In this document: one piece after another, positions 24,098 to 32,782 of the stretch
Position numbering within the stretch: position 1 is the first letter of the stretch
Layout: each line of letters opens with the position of its first letter
Made by a program: the position numbers and the translations under genes
Source of the DNA: Flammeovirgaceae bacterium
GTDB lineage: Bacteria > Bacteroidota > Bacteroidia > Cytophagales > Cyclobacteriaceae
NCBI GenBank assembly: GCA_027487845.1
Contig: JAIYCV010000020.1
Span: 1-36,871, forward strand
Length of the DNA stretch: 36,871 nt
Reading direction: 5' to 3'
Notes under the pieces: model-generated
The model's input: the letters and a program-made list of their open reading frames with translations, nothing else
Told to the model about the DNA's origin: nothing
Databases searched by the model: none

Positions 24098-25541
24098 AAT
24101 AAGTTTAGCTTTATTAGGAGTAGTAGCCGTGGCTTCACTTAGCTATGGCCAAAATAAATTTAGCATTCAGGATGTTATTGAACGCGCCCAGCAACAATCG
24201 CCTGATGCCAAAGTAAATGAAACTACAAAAAAAACAAGTTACTGGCAATACCGACAGTTTAAAGCAGGCTTCAATCCTCAATTGATACTGGCTGGAAATG
24301 CGCCTACTTTCAGCCAACGCTACCAGCCCGTAACTCAGCCGGATGGATCGATCGCTTATCGAGCTATCAATCAAACAAATCCAGGTATGAGCCTGTACCT
24401 TCAACAGCCAATTCAATGGACGGGAGGAACAATCTCAGCCTACACTACGCTGAATTATTTTAATGACATCTCTTCAAACGCAAGTCAATGGAATGGAACT
24501 ATTTTTAATATTCAGCTTTCGCAGCCGGTTTTTGCTTTTAATCCATTTAAATGGAATCAAAAGATACAGCCTTTGATTTTTGAGGAATCTAAACGGAGTT
24601 TTGTAGAGCAGAAAGAAGCCATTTCAAGCGATGCAGCAGGCAGATTTTTTGATGTCTTGAAAGCACAAATAAACATACAAATTGCTAAGTACAACCTTGC
24701 CAACAATGATACCATTTATAAGATTGAGCAAGGTCGTTATAACATAGGCACCACTTCAAAAGACAAGCTCTTGCAAGTAGAGCTCCAACTGCTTCGGTCG
24801 CGCCAAGATGTGGCTCAGGCTAACTTAGACTTTCAAACCTTTAGTCTCTATTTACGAACGTTCATTGGACTTAAAGATGGAGAGAGCTTTCAGTTGATTC
24901 TTCCAGAGAACGTCCCCGTTTTTGATGTATCCGTTGATGATGCATTAAAATTCGCTAAGCAAAACAGAAAAGACTTTATTGCCTTTGAAAGGAGACGACT
25001 AGAGGCCGCACGCGATGTAGCGCAAGCAAAAGGAACCCGTTATTCATCTACCCTGAACGCACAATTCGGTCTAAATAATTCGGCACTTACTGCGCCTGAC
25101 CTTTACAACAATCCTCAGCGACAACAGGTGGTGAATGTGGGATTTCAAATTCCTATCTTCAACTGGGGCAGGAATTACGCAGCTATGCAAACTGCTTATG
25201 CCAACAAAACTCTAAATGATTATCTCATTGACCAAAATGAAATCAGGTTTGACCAAGAGATCATCACCCGAGTAAATCAATTCGAGCTTTTGTGGCTTCA
25301 GATAGAAATTACAAAGAAATCGGACGAAGTTGCGCAAGAACGCTACAACGTTGCTCAAAACAGGTACTTGATCGGCAAAATTGACATTACCAATTTAAAC
25401 ATTGCGCTGAAAGAAAAAGACGAAGCAAAAAGAGCATATGTCGAAGCGCTGCGCTCCTTTTGGGTAGCCTACTATGATTTGAGAAGGCTTACGCTCTATG
25501 ATTTTTCAGAGAAGCGACTGCTTTACAATCAAAACGATTAA
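24090..25541 (+). CDS. TolC-family outer-membrane efflux protein
   Basis: Started at the ATG at 24090, which overlaps the permease stop by 8 bases and gives a proper signal peptide (MNKISLALLGVVAVASLSYGQ), the product has 483 residues. It shows the TolC duplication of long helical segments (RQDVAQANLDFQTFSLYL and later LRSFWVAYYDLRRL) with strand regions between, forming an outer-membrane channel. Its end overlaps the convergent purB gene by 4 bases. It completes the efflux run begun at 21359. Confidence 0.9.
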   Translation: MNKISLALLGVVAVASLSYGQNKFSIQDVIERAQQQSPDAKVNETTKKTSYWQYRQFKAGFNPQLILAGNAPTFSQRYQPVTQPDGSIAYRAINQTNPGMSLYLQQPIQWTGGTISAYTTLNYFNDISSNASQWNGTIFNIQLSQPVFAFNPFKWNQKIQPLIFEESKRSFVEQKEAISSDAAGRFFDVLKAQINIQIAKYNLANNDTIYKIEQGRYNIGTTSKDKLLQVELQLLRSRQDVAQANLDFQTFSLYLRTFIGLKDGESFQLILPENVPVFDVSVDDALKFAKQNRKDFIAFERRRLEAARDVAQAKGTRYSSTLNAQFGLNNSALTAPDLYNNPQRQQVVNVGFQIPIFNWGRNYAAMQTAYANKTLNDYLIDQNEIRFDQEIITRVNQFELLWLQIEITKKSDEVAQERYNVAQNRYLIGKIDITNLNIALKEKDEAKRAYVEALRSFWVAYYDLRRLTLYDFSEKRLLYNQND

Positions 25542-26878
25542 ATACCCGTGTAGTTAAAAGGCGTAATCGATTTTAATTTTATTTTCAACTCTTGCGATAC
25601 AGAAAGGGAGTCAATAAAATCTGAGAGCGTTTGTTGTGTGATCTTCTCGTTCTTTCTTGTTAATGATTTCAATGCTTCATAGGGATTGGCGTAGCCCTCT
25701 TTTCGAAGAACTGTTTGTATCGCCTCTGCTACCACCGCCCAGTTATCATTTAAATCTTTAACGATAGCTTCTTGGTTGAGTTGCAATTTTTCCATACCCT
25801 TAATGAGTGATTTCAGGGCAATGAAAGAATGCGCGATGGGCACACCGATGTTTCTTAACACAGTCGAGTCCGTTAAATCGCGTTGTAGCCGTGAAATAGG
25901 AAGTTTCGCTGAAAGATGTTCATAGATGGCATTGGCAATCCCGAAATTGCCTTCTGCATTTTCAAAGTCGATGGGGTTTACTTTATGTGGCATTGCCGAT
26001 GAGCCTACCTCACCTTCTTTAATTTTTTGCGTAAAGTAATTCATGGATATGTATTGCCACATATCACGGCTATAGTCAATCAAAATGGTGTTAATGCGCT
26101 TTAAGTTATCGAACAATGCCGCTAGGTTATCGTAATGTTCGATCTGGGTAGTAGGGTGACTGCGAGTCAATCCTAATTGAGCAACAAACCGATTGGCGAA
26201 ATCAACCCAATCAATTTCCGGGTAGGTGATGTAATGTGCGTTGAAATTACCGGTCGCGCCACCTACTTTAGCCGAGTGAGGAATTGTTCCAAGAAGGATC
26301 AATTGCTTCGTAATTCGCTCCGCAAATACGTGAATCTCCTTCCCCAATCTAGTTGGCGATGCAGGCTGTCCATGGGTTTTGGCTAACATCGATACGTTTG
26401 CCCAGGTAAGATTTTGTTGCTCTAACTTGGATACTAACTCGTTCAATTGCGGAAGAAATTCATTTTCTAACGATTCTTTCAATAATAGAGGTGTAGCTGT
26501 ATTATTGATGTCTTGTGAGGTGAGACCAAAATGTATGAATTCTTTGAATTCTGAAAGATTTAGTTTGTCGAACTCACGTTTCAAAAAATATTCAACCGCT
26601 TTTACATCGTGGTTAGTAGTCTTTTCTATTTCTTTAATTTCCAAGGCCTGCTCTTCCGTAAAGCGTTCATAAACAGATTTTAATGCTGGTATTTTATCTG
26701 CTGGAAACGAGGCAAGTTCAGCTAACGGAAGTGCAGCCAATGCAATAAAATATTCAACTTCAACGAGCACACGGTAGCGAATAAGACCGTATTCAGAAAA
26801 GTAAGGAACTAATGGTTCTGTCGCTTTAAAATATCGTCCATCAACAGGAGATATGGCTGTAAGGGTATTTAACTTCAC
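25538..26878 (-). CDS. purB: Adenylosuccinate lyase
   Basis: PurB releases fumarate from SAICAR and from adenylosuccinate in purine synthesis. The 446-residue protein begins LTAISPVDGRYFKATEPL, has TNHDVKAVEYFLKRE, LTSQDINNTA and KTHGQPASPT, and the fumarase-superfamily signature SSAMPHKVNPIDFENAEGN with its flexible catalytic serine. Length and N-terminal DGRY pattern match the E. coli-type clade. It is a single gene between the tolC end and the exported oxidoreductase on the same strand, 205 bases downstream of the latter. Confidence 0.95.
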   Translation of the reverse strand: MKLNTLTAISPVDGRYFKATEPLVPYFSEYGLIRYRVLVEVEYFIALAALPLAELASFPADKIPALKSVYERFTEEQALEIKEIEKTTNHDVKAVEYFLKREFDKLNLSEFKEFIHFGLTSQDINNTATPLLLKESLENEFLPQLNELVSKLEQQNLTWANVSMLAKTHGQPASPTRLGKEIHVFAERITKQLILLGTIPHSAKVGGATGNFNAHYITYPEIDWVDFANRFVAQLGLTRSHPTTQIEHYDNLAALFDNLKRINTILIDYSRDMWQYISMNYFTQKIKEGEVGSSAMPHKVNPIDFENAEGNFGIANAIYEHLSAKLPISRLQRDLTDSTVLRNIGVPIAHSFIALKSLIKGMEKLQLNQEAIVKDLNDNWAVVAEAIQTVLRKEGYANPYEALKSLTRKNEKITQQTLSDFIDSLSVSQELKIKLKSITPFNYTGI

Positions 26879-26992
26879 AATTACATTTTTAATCCCTCAA
26901 AATTAAGCAAATAAACCATTCTTGTTTTTTCTCTTGAAAGAGTGAAGAGTTGATTACCGACCTTAGAAAATACTTTTATACAGTTTTCTAAT

Positions 26993-27026
26993 TTCGATTT
27001 AACGTTTTTTTTAATTTAAAATCGAA
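26993..27026. repeat. AT-rich inverted repeat between purB and the oxidoreductase gene
   Basis: TTCGATTT (26993-27000) and AAATCGAA (27019-27026) form an 8-base stem with an 18-base loop containing T8. It lies about 58 bases past the oxidoreductase stop, so it could weaken or end that transcript, but the T run is in the loop and not after the stem. The 26879-27083 gap shows no gene. Confidence 0.3.
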
Positions 27027-27083
27027 TACTCGTAAAGGCTGGCATTATTAAGATTGGATAATTGACTCTTAATTCAACGCTTC

Positions 27084-28961
27084 CTAGTGTGTTTTTTCGA
27101 TTTCTCCTTTCAGACTCACCTCAAATGAAAATGCCTTTGTCATTGCAAAATCTAACATACTAGCAAGTTCAATTCTTTTAATCGCCCTATCTTGATTTGC
27201 CAATTTATACTGACCTTCAAATTCCTGCTTAAACCTTTGAAAGGCTTTGCCTTTTAGAATGCAAAAGTTTGAGGTGTTAGTAAAATCTAGTATCAGTGCT
27301 ATGGCAATTTCTCGTGAGAGTTTTTTAGTTGAATCAATACTTTTAAATTGAACCGGTTGATAACCCCATTCGCTTAGGCATCTAGTCAAATCGGTCATTG
27401 TAATCAAACTATCCGGATAGAAGAAAGTTCTGTTGGCCCATGCTCGTGGTTTGCCAACGCCTCTCATCAGGCCTGACAGACCTACGCGCTGAATCGCTTC
27501 CCAATTAGGATTATCTGTCTTCACATCAACATAAGGCATTAGGTAGCATTTCTCTTGCAAAAGTACTTTCTGGAGTTTTGTTACACTAATGGATCGAGGT
27601 TGCTTTTTCTTTTGGATACTTTCTGCTGCCAAAACGCCTGCTGCTTGCCCTGTTAACAAAACACAGGGCTGCAGCCTCGTGCTTCCATTGGCAAGATTGG
27701 ATACTGAAATTCCCTTATCGCAAACAATTAGTGCATCCATTTTCTCTGGAATTAATGATCCTAATGGAATGTTAAAAGAAGGTATATCAGGGAAATTAAT
27801 AGAAGGAGCATCTCTTACTTCATCATGATGGTGATCCAAAGGATAATCGCCCACGGCAATTCCCGTTTTGTACAGCGTTAGTTTTTGATCTAGTGGTTGG
27901 GCAAGATGATTTACGTTTAACCTTACAACTCCACGCAATCGTCTTCCTTCGCGATGATACGGTGTAAGTGCTAAGCTATCCATTGTTCCGAATTCATTAG
28001 AAAGCCCAATATTCTTAAAGCCTAATTGAGTTTGTATAAAATAGATAAAACCAAGTGTTTTTAGTTTGGCATTTGAAAGAGCTTCAGTGCGCAATAAGGG
28101 GGGCGTTTCCACCACATTTGCATAATAGTCATTCCCATAAGCCGGCCAATTAATCATGAATTTGTTATGCGGAAGTCTGCCGTACTCAAGCATCTGCTTT
28201 GCATCTACATTTTTCGGCTTCCCATCCGGGCAAGGGGCTTCATTACAACTGCAAAAGAATCTTGTAGAATCGTAATTTGCTGGTCTTTTTATTGTCTTAT
28301 TGGCGGTTACTCCAAAATCTTTTAAGATAGCTACCCAAGTCAGATCTTGCACTAAATTAATCTTTCCTGGTGCCATTGCTTCATTAGCGTAAGGTCTATC
28401 TTCCATGCCAAGGTCATAAGCAGCACCCGCATTAGAAAATACATCTCCGAGATCGGTCGCATCTATAGTAACTTTTGCCTTGATTGCTAAAGACTGCCCT
28501 TGATGATTTTTAAAAATTGCACCAATCAGTTTATTTTCTTCTTTCAGAACGTGATCGAAATACCAGCCATTTAAGACTTTTAGCTTCCGCTCCTTAGCTG
28601 CCCATGCTTTAAAAATACTATCACCAACATGTGGCTCAAAACAGGTGTTACTGACCCAACCGGTGGCTAGATTTTGTGTTTTATAATGGCTATACAAAGC
28701 CTTTCTAAATTCTTGCCACATGCCACTAGGTAGCTGATCATTGCCATCTGTACAACTTACACCAGCCGCAGTAAGCATACCTCCAAGCCATCCAGTTTCT
28801 TCCACTATAATTGTTGCTACACCCATGCGTGCGCTTTGGATTGCTGCTGCAGTGCCACCAGTACCCCCGCCCACCACCAATAACTCAGTAACAAATTTTT
28901 GCTGGGCAAAAGAAACGAAACTGATTAATTGCAGGGCAAAACCAAAACTCAAAACCTTCAT
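27084..28961 (-). CDS. Exported FAD-dependent oxidoreductase
   Basis: A signal peptide (MKVLSFGFALQLISFVSFAQQ) is followed at once by a dinucleotide-binding motif (ELLVVGGGTGGTAAAIQSARMG) and EETGWLGGMLTAAGVSCTDGN, placing it in the FAD-dependent oxidoreductase family with the FAD_oxidored fold. IDATDLGDVFSNAGAAYDLG and the GISVSNLANGSTRLQPCVLLTGQAAGVLAA region (start of the second FAD motif) agree. I use the ATG at 28961; an ATG at 28979 adds six residues that would disturb the signal. The last 150 residues are an extra helical region of unknown role. Substrate is unknown; related secreted proteins often sit in polysaccharide-use loci, but none is nearby. Confidence 0.8.
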   Translation of the reverse strand: MKVLSFGFALQLISFVSFAQQKFVTELLVVGGGTGGTAAAIQSARMGVATIIVEETGWLGGMLTAAGVSCTDGNDQLPSGMWQEFRKALYSHYKTQNLATGWVSNTCFEPHVGDSIFKAWAAKERKLKVLNGWYFDHVLKEENKLIGAIFKNHQGQSLAIKAKVTIDATDLGDVFSNAGAAYDLGMEDRPYANEAMAPGKINLVQDLTWVAILKDFGVTANKTIKRPANYDSTRFFCSCNEAPCPDGKPKNVDAKQMLEYGRLPHNKFMINWPAYGNDYYANVVETPPLLRTEALSNAKLKTLGFIYFIQTQLGFKNIGLSNEFGTMDSLALTPYHREGRRLRGVVRLNVNHLAQPLDQKLTLYKTGIAVGDYPLDHHHDEVRDAPSINFPDIPSFNIPLGSLIPEKMDALIVCDKGISVSNLANGSTRLQPCVLLTGQAAGVLAAESIQKKKQPRSISVTKLQKVLLQEKCYLMPYVDVKTDNPNWEAIQRVGLSGLMRGVGKPRAWANRTFFYPDSLITMTDLTRCLSEWGYQPVQFKSIDSTKKLSREIAIALILDFTNTSNFCILKGKAFQRFKQEFEGQYKLANQDRAIKRIELASMLDFAMTKAFSFEVSLKGEIEKTH

Positions 28962-28979
28962 CTCCCAAACTGATATCAT

Positions 28980-29301
28980 ATAAAATTCATATTAATAAAT
29001 ATGGTGCTGTATATAGTTTTGACAAGCTTACAACAAATATAGCTATGTGAACTCTTTTAAAGAAGGGCAAATTATTTTTGCACCCGTCAGGATGAGACTG
29101 TGCTAAAATAGTTACCAAGCGCAACAATGGGTCTTTTTGTCGTTTGTCTATCGGTAGAGTTTTCATGCCAAAAACGATGGCAGTGTTTTGTGGAGGATTA
29201 GTGATTGAAGAAAGCGGCTGGATGGCAAATCTCTGCGTTAACATGTTGTTAACACGAACGATTAAAAACCATTTCTTATTTTTGTAGCCTAAAAAACTAT
29301 T
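28980..29301. other. Intergenic region before the CBM9/DUF5916 gene
   Basis: No supported gene is present. A possible -7 box TATTTTTG (29277-29284, exact TAnnTTTG) lies 17 bases before the GTG start at 29302; a -33 TTG at the usual distance is not clear. A 40-codon plus-strand frame from 29166 (MPKTMAVFCGGLVIEESGWM and on) ends at 29287 and has no recognised relative. Confidence 0.35.
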
Positions 29302-31563
29302 GTGAGGTTCTTTTTGGCGTTTGTATTCTTCCTGTTATCAACTTTTACCTTAGCCCAAAACAAACCTGGCAAGCCACTTTCAATAAAAAAAACAACTGCC
29401 CTTATTACGTTGGATGGCCAACTAAATGAACCCGACTGGACTTCTGCCGACTTAGCAACAAATTTCTTTCTGAACTATCCCGTGGATTCGCTCCCACCTA
29501 CTTTTCAGTCAGAAGCAAGACTGGCTTTTGATGATCATTTTCTTTACATCTCATTTGTTTGTTATGATGACAACAAAGCCGACATCGTGCAGTCATTGCG
29601 AAGAGACATCGACTGGTCATTAAACGATAACATAGGTATTTACTTAGATCCTTTCAATGACTACACCAATGGTTTCTTTTTTACCATCACCCCCTTTGGC
29701 GTTCAATCTGAGGGAGTAATATCCAATGGCGGCCAGGATGGAGATGGCTCATTTAGCAATAGCTGGGACAATAAATGGTATTCGAGTGTAAAACGATCGC
29801 AAGATAGATGGGTGGCAGAACTTGCTATTCCTTTTAAATCCTTTCGCTACAGCCATACCAGCAGCGAATGGAATGTAACCTTTTTGAGAAACGATGTGAA
29901 ACGCAATCAAATTTCCAGTTGGATAGCAACGCCCATTCAGTTTATTCCGGCTTCTTTTGGCTATACGGGTAAATTGAAGTGGGAAACTTCAGCACCTCAT
30001 GCTGGCGCAAACATTTCGCTGATACCTTATGTTGCGGGTGTTAGCTCTCAAGATATTGAAAAAGGGGAGTCCTTAAGTACCACCACATCAGCAGGACTGG
30101 ACGCCAAAGTAGCTGTTTCGCCCTCGCTCAATCTGGATCTTACCATTAACCCCGATTTTTCTAACGTGGAGGTAGACCAACAAGTAATCAACTTAACTCG
30201 TTTTGAGTTTCAGTTTCCTGAGCGGAGGCAATTCTTTCTGGAAAACAGTGATTTGTTCGCCAGTCCTGGCTTCCCCGATACACGCCCTTTCTTTTCACGA
30301 AGAATAGGACTGGCGTTAGATTCCACCGGGTCAGCGAAACAAGTGCCCATTCAATATGGAGCGCGCATCAGCGGAAAAATTGGGAAAAATTGGCGAGTGG
30401 GATTGTTAAACATGAAAACCCAAGAAAAGGAATCGCTGGGGCTACCTTCTCAACTTTACACCATGGCCATTATACAACGTCAGGTGTTTTCCCGCTCCAA
30501 TATCGATTTCTTTATGGTCGATAAGCAGTCGCTTGGGCTGGGCAAATATCAACGAGGAAAATTCTATCAGCGCGATTTGGTGAAACGGGTAAACCAGGAT
30601 ACGGTGTTAAATACCTACAATCGCGTATTCGGTGTTGATTTTAATTTAATCACTAAGAGCAATAAATGGAGTGGAGATATATATTATCATCGTTCTATAG
30701 ATGCGTTCAACACAGATAAGAACTATTCGACAGGCGCATTTTTGGGCTACAACACACGGCACCTCGGCATATTTGCAGCCAATAATTTAGTGGGGAAAAA
30801 TTTTATTGCCGAAACTGGTTACGTGCCGAGCCTAGATGTGTATCCCGGTTACCTAAGCGGATTTGGGAGAGTGGAAGGAAAGTTCTATCCTTCAAAATTC
30901 AATATTGCTACAATGGGGCCTGGGGTGGAAATCAATTACACCATCATTCCTGGAGGCACACTTACCGACAGGACAATAGCACTCGATTATGCCATTAATT
31001 TTTTAAATACAACAAATGTTCAATTTTCTGCCACGCGCATTTATCAGCTTCTACCCGAAGATTTCAACCCGCTCTACCCACGAGGCGAAATCCCTTATTT
31101 AGCAGGGCAGCAGTTTAACTGGAATGAGTTTAACGTTCAGTTCAACTCTAATGCACGAAAAGTCATAAATTATTCCGTTCAAGCATCGGGGGGCGAATTT
31201 TATACGGGCACCAGACAGAGCTATGGAGGCACACTAAATTATCGCTACCAGCCCTATGGAAGCCTTGCCGTAACCGTGGATTACAACAACTTGCAACTGG
31301 GCGCACCGTATGGAAAGGCTGAGTTTCTTCTTGTTCGGCCTCGGTTAGATTTCACGCTTTCTACAAAACTATTTTTAACAGGTGTTGTTCAATACAATAC
31401 TCGATTTGACAGTTATAGCATGAATGCCCGACTCCAGTGGCGCTTTAAGCCAGCGTCTGATCTATTCTTGGTTTATAACCATATGGAAAACAAATTTCCA
31501 CAAGATTCGAGATCGAACACGCAGGCGTTGGTTATTAAATTTACCTATTGGCTCAACTTATAA
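29302..31563 (+). CDS. CBM9 / DUF5916 outer-membrane protein
   Basis: The 753-residue protein starts with GTG and a signal peptide (MRFFLAFVFFLLSTFTLAQ). Residues 25-215 are a family-9 carbohydrate-binding-like beta sandwich (ITLDGQLNEPDWTSADL, DDHFLYISFVCYD, RWVAELAIPFKSFRY). The rest (about 230-753) is a DUF5916 region with PDFSNVEVDQQVINLTRFE, FPERRQFFLENSDLFA and many aromatic-ended strands, ending in ALVIKFTYWLNL, as in an outer-membrane barrel. Such proteins are common in Bacteroidota and their function is not established; sugar binding at the surface is plausible. It is monocistronic or weakly linked to the reductase 70 bases downstream. Confidence 0.85.
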   Translation: MRFFLAFVFFLLSTFTLAQNKPGKPLSIKKTTALITLDGQLNEPDWTSADLATNFFLNYPVDSLPPTFQSEARLAFDDHFLYISFVCYDDNKADIVQSLRRDIDWSLNDNIGIYLDPFNDYTNGFFFTITPFGVQSEGVISNGGQDGDGSFSNSWDNKWYSSVKRSQDRWVAELAIPFKSFRYSHTSSEWNVTFLRNDVKRNQISSWIATPIQFIPASFGYTGKLKWETSAPHAGANISLIPYVAGVSSQDIEKGESLSTTTSAGLDAKVAVSPSLNLDLTINPDFSNVEVDQQVINLTRFEFQFPERRQFFLENSDLFASPGFPDTRPFFSRRIGLALDSTGSAKQVPIQYGARISGKIGKNWRVGLLNMKTQEKESLGLPSQLYTMAIIQRQVFSRSNIDFFMVDKQSLGLGKYQRGKFYQRDLVKRVNQDTVLNTYNRVFGVDFNLITKSNKWSGDIYYHRSIDAFNTDKNYSTGAFLGYNTRHLGIFAANNLVGKNFIAETGYVPSLDVYPGYLSGFGRVEGKFYPSKFNIATMGPGVEINYTIIPGGTLTDRTIALDYAINFLNTTNVQFSATRIYQLLPEDFNPLYPRGEIPYLAGQQFNWNEFNVQFNSNARKVINYSVQASGGEFYTGTRQSYGGTLNYRYQPYGSLAVTVDYNNLQLGAPYGKAEFLLVRPRLDFTLSTKLFLTGVVQYNTRFDSYSMNARLQWRFKPASDLFLVYNHMENKFPQDSRSNTQALVIKFTYWLNL

Positions 31564-31605
31564 ATTCAAACTCATCCGACTAAATAACTTGCAACTGGAT
31601 TTGAG

Positions 31606-31613
31606 TAAATTTG
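31606..31613 (+). promoter_or_regulatory. Candidate -7 box upstream of the reductase gene
   Basis: TAAATTTG fits TAnnTTTG exactly and lies 20 bases before the start at 31634. A TTG 14 bases upstream is closer than the usual spacing, so the full promoter is uncertain. Confidence 0.35.
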
Positions 31614-31633
31614 CATAAAACATATAATCAATC

Positions 31634-32743
31634 ATGGCATTCGGCTTATTTAAGAAAAAAGAAAAGAAAGAGGAGACTCACAGTGGTCCAAAGTATCACG
31701 AGCTAAAAGTGAAGGCCATTGTGCAAGAAACGAAAGATGCGATCAGCGTTGTGTTTCAACAACCATCGGAAAAAATAACATATAAATCAGGGCAATTTTT
31801 AACACTCATCACTTCCGTAGATGGCAAAGAAGTAAGGCGCGCCTATTCGCTTTGCTCCTCCCCTTTTGTGGATGAGGATTTGGCCGTCTCCGTAAAACGG
31901 GTGGACAAAGGACTGATGTCTAATTGGTTGCCCGACAACTTAAAAGTAGGTCAGGCCATGAAGGTGATGGAGCCGATGGGGCAGTTTACAACAGAATATG
32001 ATAAGAGTAAAAAACGACACCTTGTGTTGTTTGCTGGCGGCTCTGGCATAACACCCATGATGTCCATCATAAAAAGCCTATTGAACCAAGAGCCAGACAG
32101 CGTTTGCTCATTAATTTATTGCAACCGCGATGTTGAAAGCATCATCTTTAAAAAGCAGTTTGATGAGATGCAAATCAAAGACGAGGGGCGGCTGCACGTA
32201 ATTCATATTCTCGATAACGCCCCCATGAACTGGCAGGGTTACTCTGGATTGTTGAACAAAGCGTTGTTAGAAAAATTATTTGAGCGCATTCCCAATTGGG
32301 GCATTGAAAAGACCACCTACCTTATGTGTGGGCCAGAAGGCATGATGAAAAATGTGGAAAGCCTGCTGGCAGATCATGGAATACCAAAAGAAAAAGTATT
32401 TAAAGAGAGTTTTGTTGCAGGTGTGCTCGATAAAGAAAAGAAAGAAGTAGGTAACGACAAACCCAACGGATCGCACGAAGTTACCATCCGCTACGATGGC
32501 CAAGAGTATAAAATCACCGTGGACGCTAAAAGCACCATTCTAGAAACAGCTTTAGACCAAGGCATTGATTTGCCTTATAGTTGCCAAAGCGGCCTTTGCA
32601 CCGCTTGCCGCGGAAGAGCCATCTCTGGAAAAGTGAAATTAGACGAAGAAGAAGGCTTATCTAAAACCGAACGCGAACAAGGGTATGTGTTAACGTGCGT
32701 AGGCCATCCGCTTACCGATGATGTGGTGATTGAGATTGGGTAG
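31634..32743 (+). CDS. PaaE-like flavin/[2Fe-2S] oxidoreductase
   Basis: The 369-residue protein has a Lys/Glu-rich N-terminal tail, a ferredoxin-reductase FAD domain (RRAYSLCSSPF, then VKRVDKGLMSNWL), an NAD(P) domain (LFAGGSGITPMMSIIKSLL, TTYLMCGPEGMM), and a C-terminal plant-type ferredoxin domain with C317, C322, C325 and C355 binding a [2Fe-2S] cluster. This is the order of PaaE, the reductase of phenylacetyl-CoA epoxidase, and of other class IA-type oxygenase reductases. No paaABCD genes are in the window, so it may serve another oxygenase or desaturase. Confidence 0.85.
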   Translation: MAFGLFKKKEKKEETHSGPKYHELKVKAIVQETKDAISVVFQQPSEKITYKSGQFLTLITSVDGKEVRRAYSLCSSPFVDEDLAVSVKRVDKGLMSNWLPDNLKVGQAMKVMEPMGQFTTEYDKSKKRHLVLFAGGSGITPMMSIIKSLLNQEPDSVCSLIYCNRDVESIIFKKQFDEMQIKDEGRLHVIHILDNAPMNWQGYSGLLNKALLEKLFERIPNWGIEKTTYLMCGPEGMMKNVESLLADHGIPKEKVFKESFVAGVLDKEKKEVGNDKPNGSHEVTIRYDGQEYKITVDAKSTILETALDQGIDLPYSCQSGLCTACRGRAISGKVKLDEEEGLSKTEREQGYVLTCVGHPLTDDVVIEIG

Positions 32744-32782
32744 ACTTTTTGTGAGTAGCTTTCAACAATACGTTATCCCGTT

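Noticed and set aside
28987..29244. 85-codon minus-strand open frame upstream of the oxidoreductase
   Set aside because: No recognisable product, it covers the probable promoter area of the plus-strand gene, and its composition does not look like a protein family.
29367..29377. TGGCAAGCCAC, matching the cassette repeat core
   Set aside because: It lies inside the coding frame of the CBM9/DUF5916 protein just after its signal peptide and has no paired arm, so it is probably chance.
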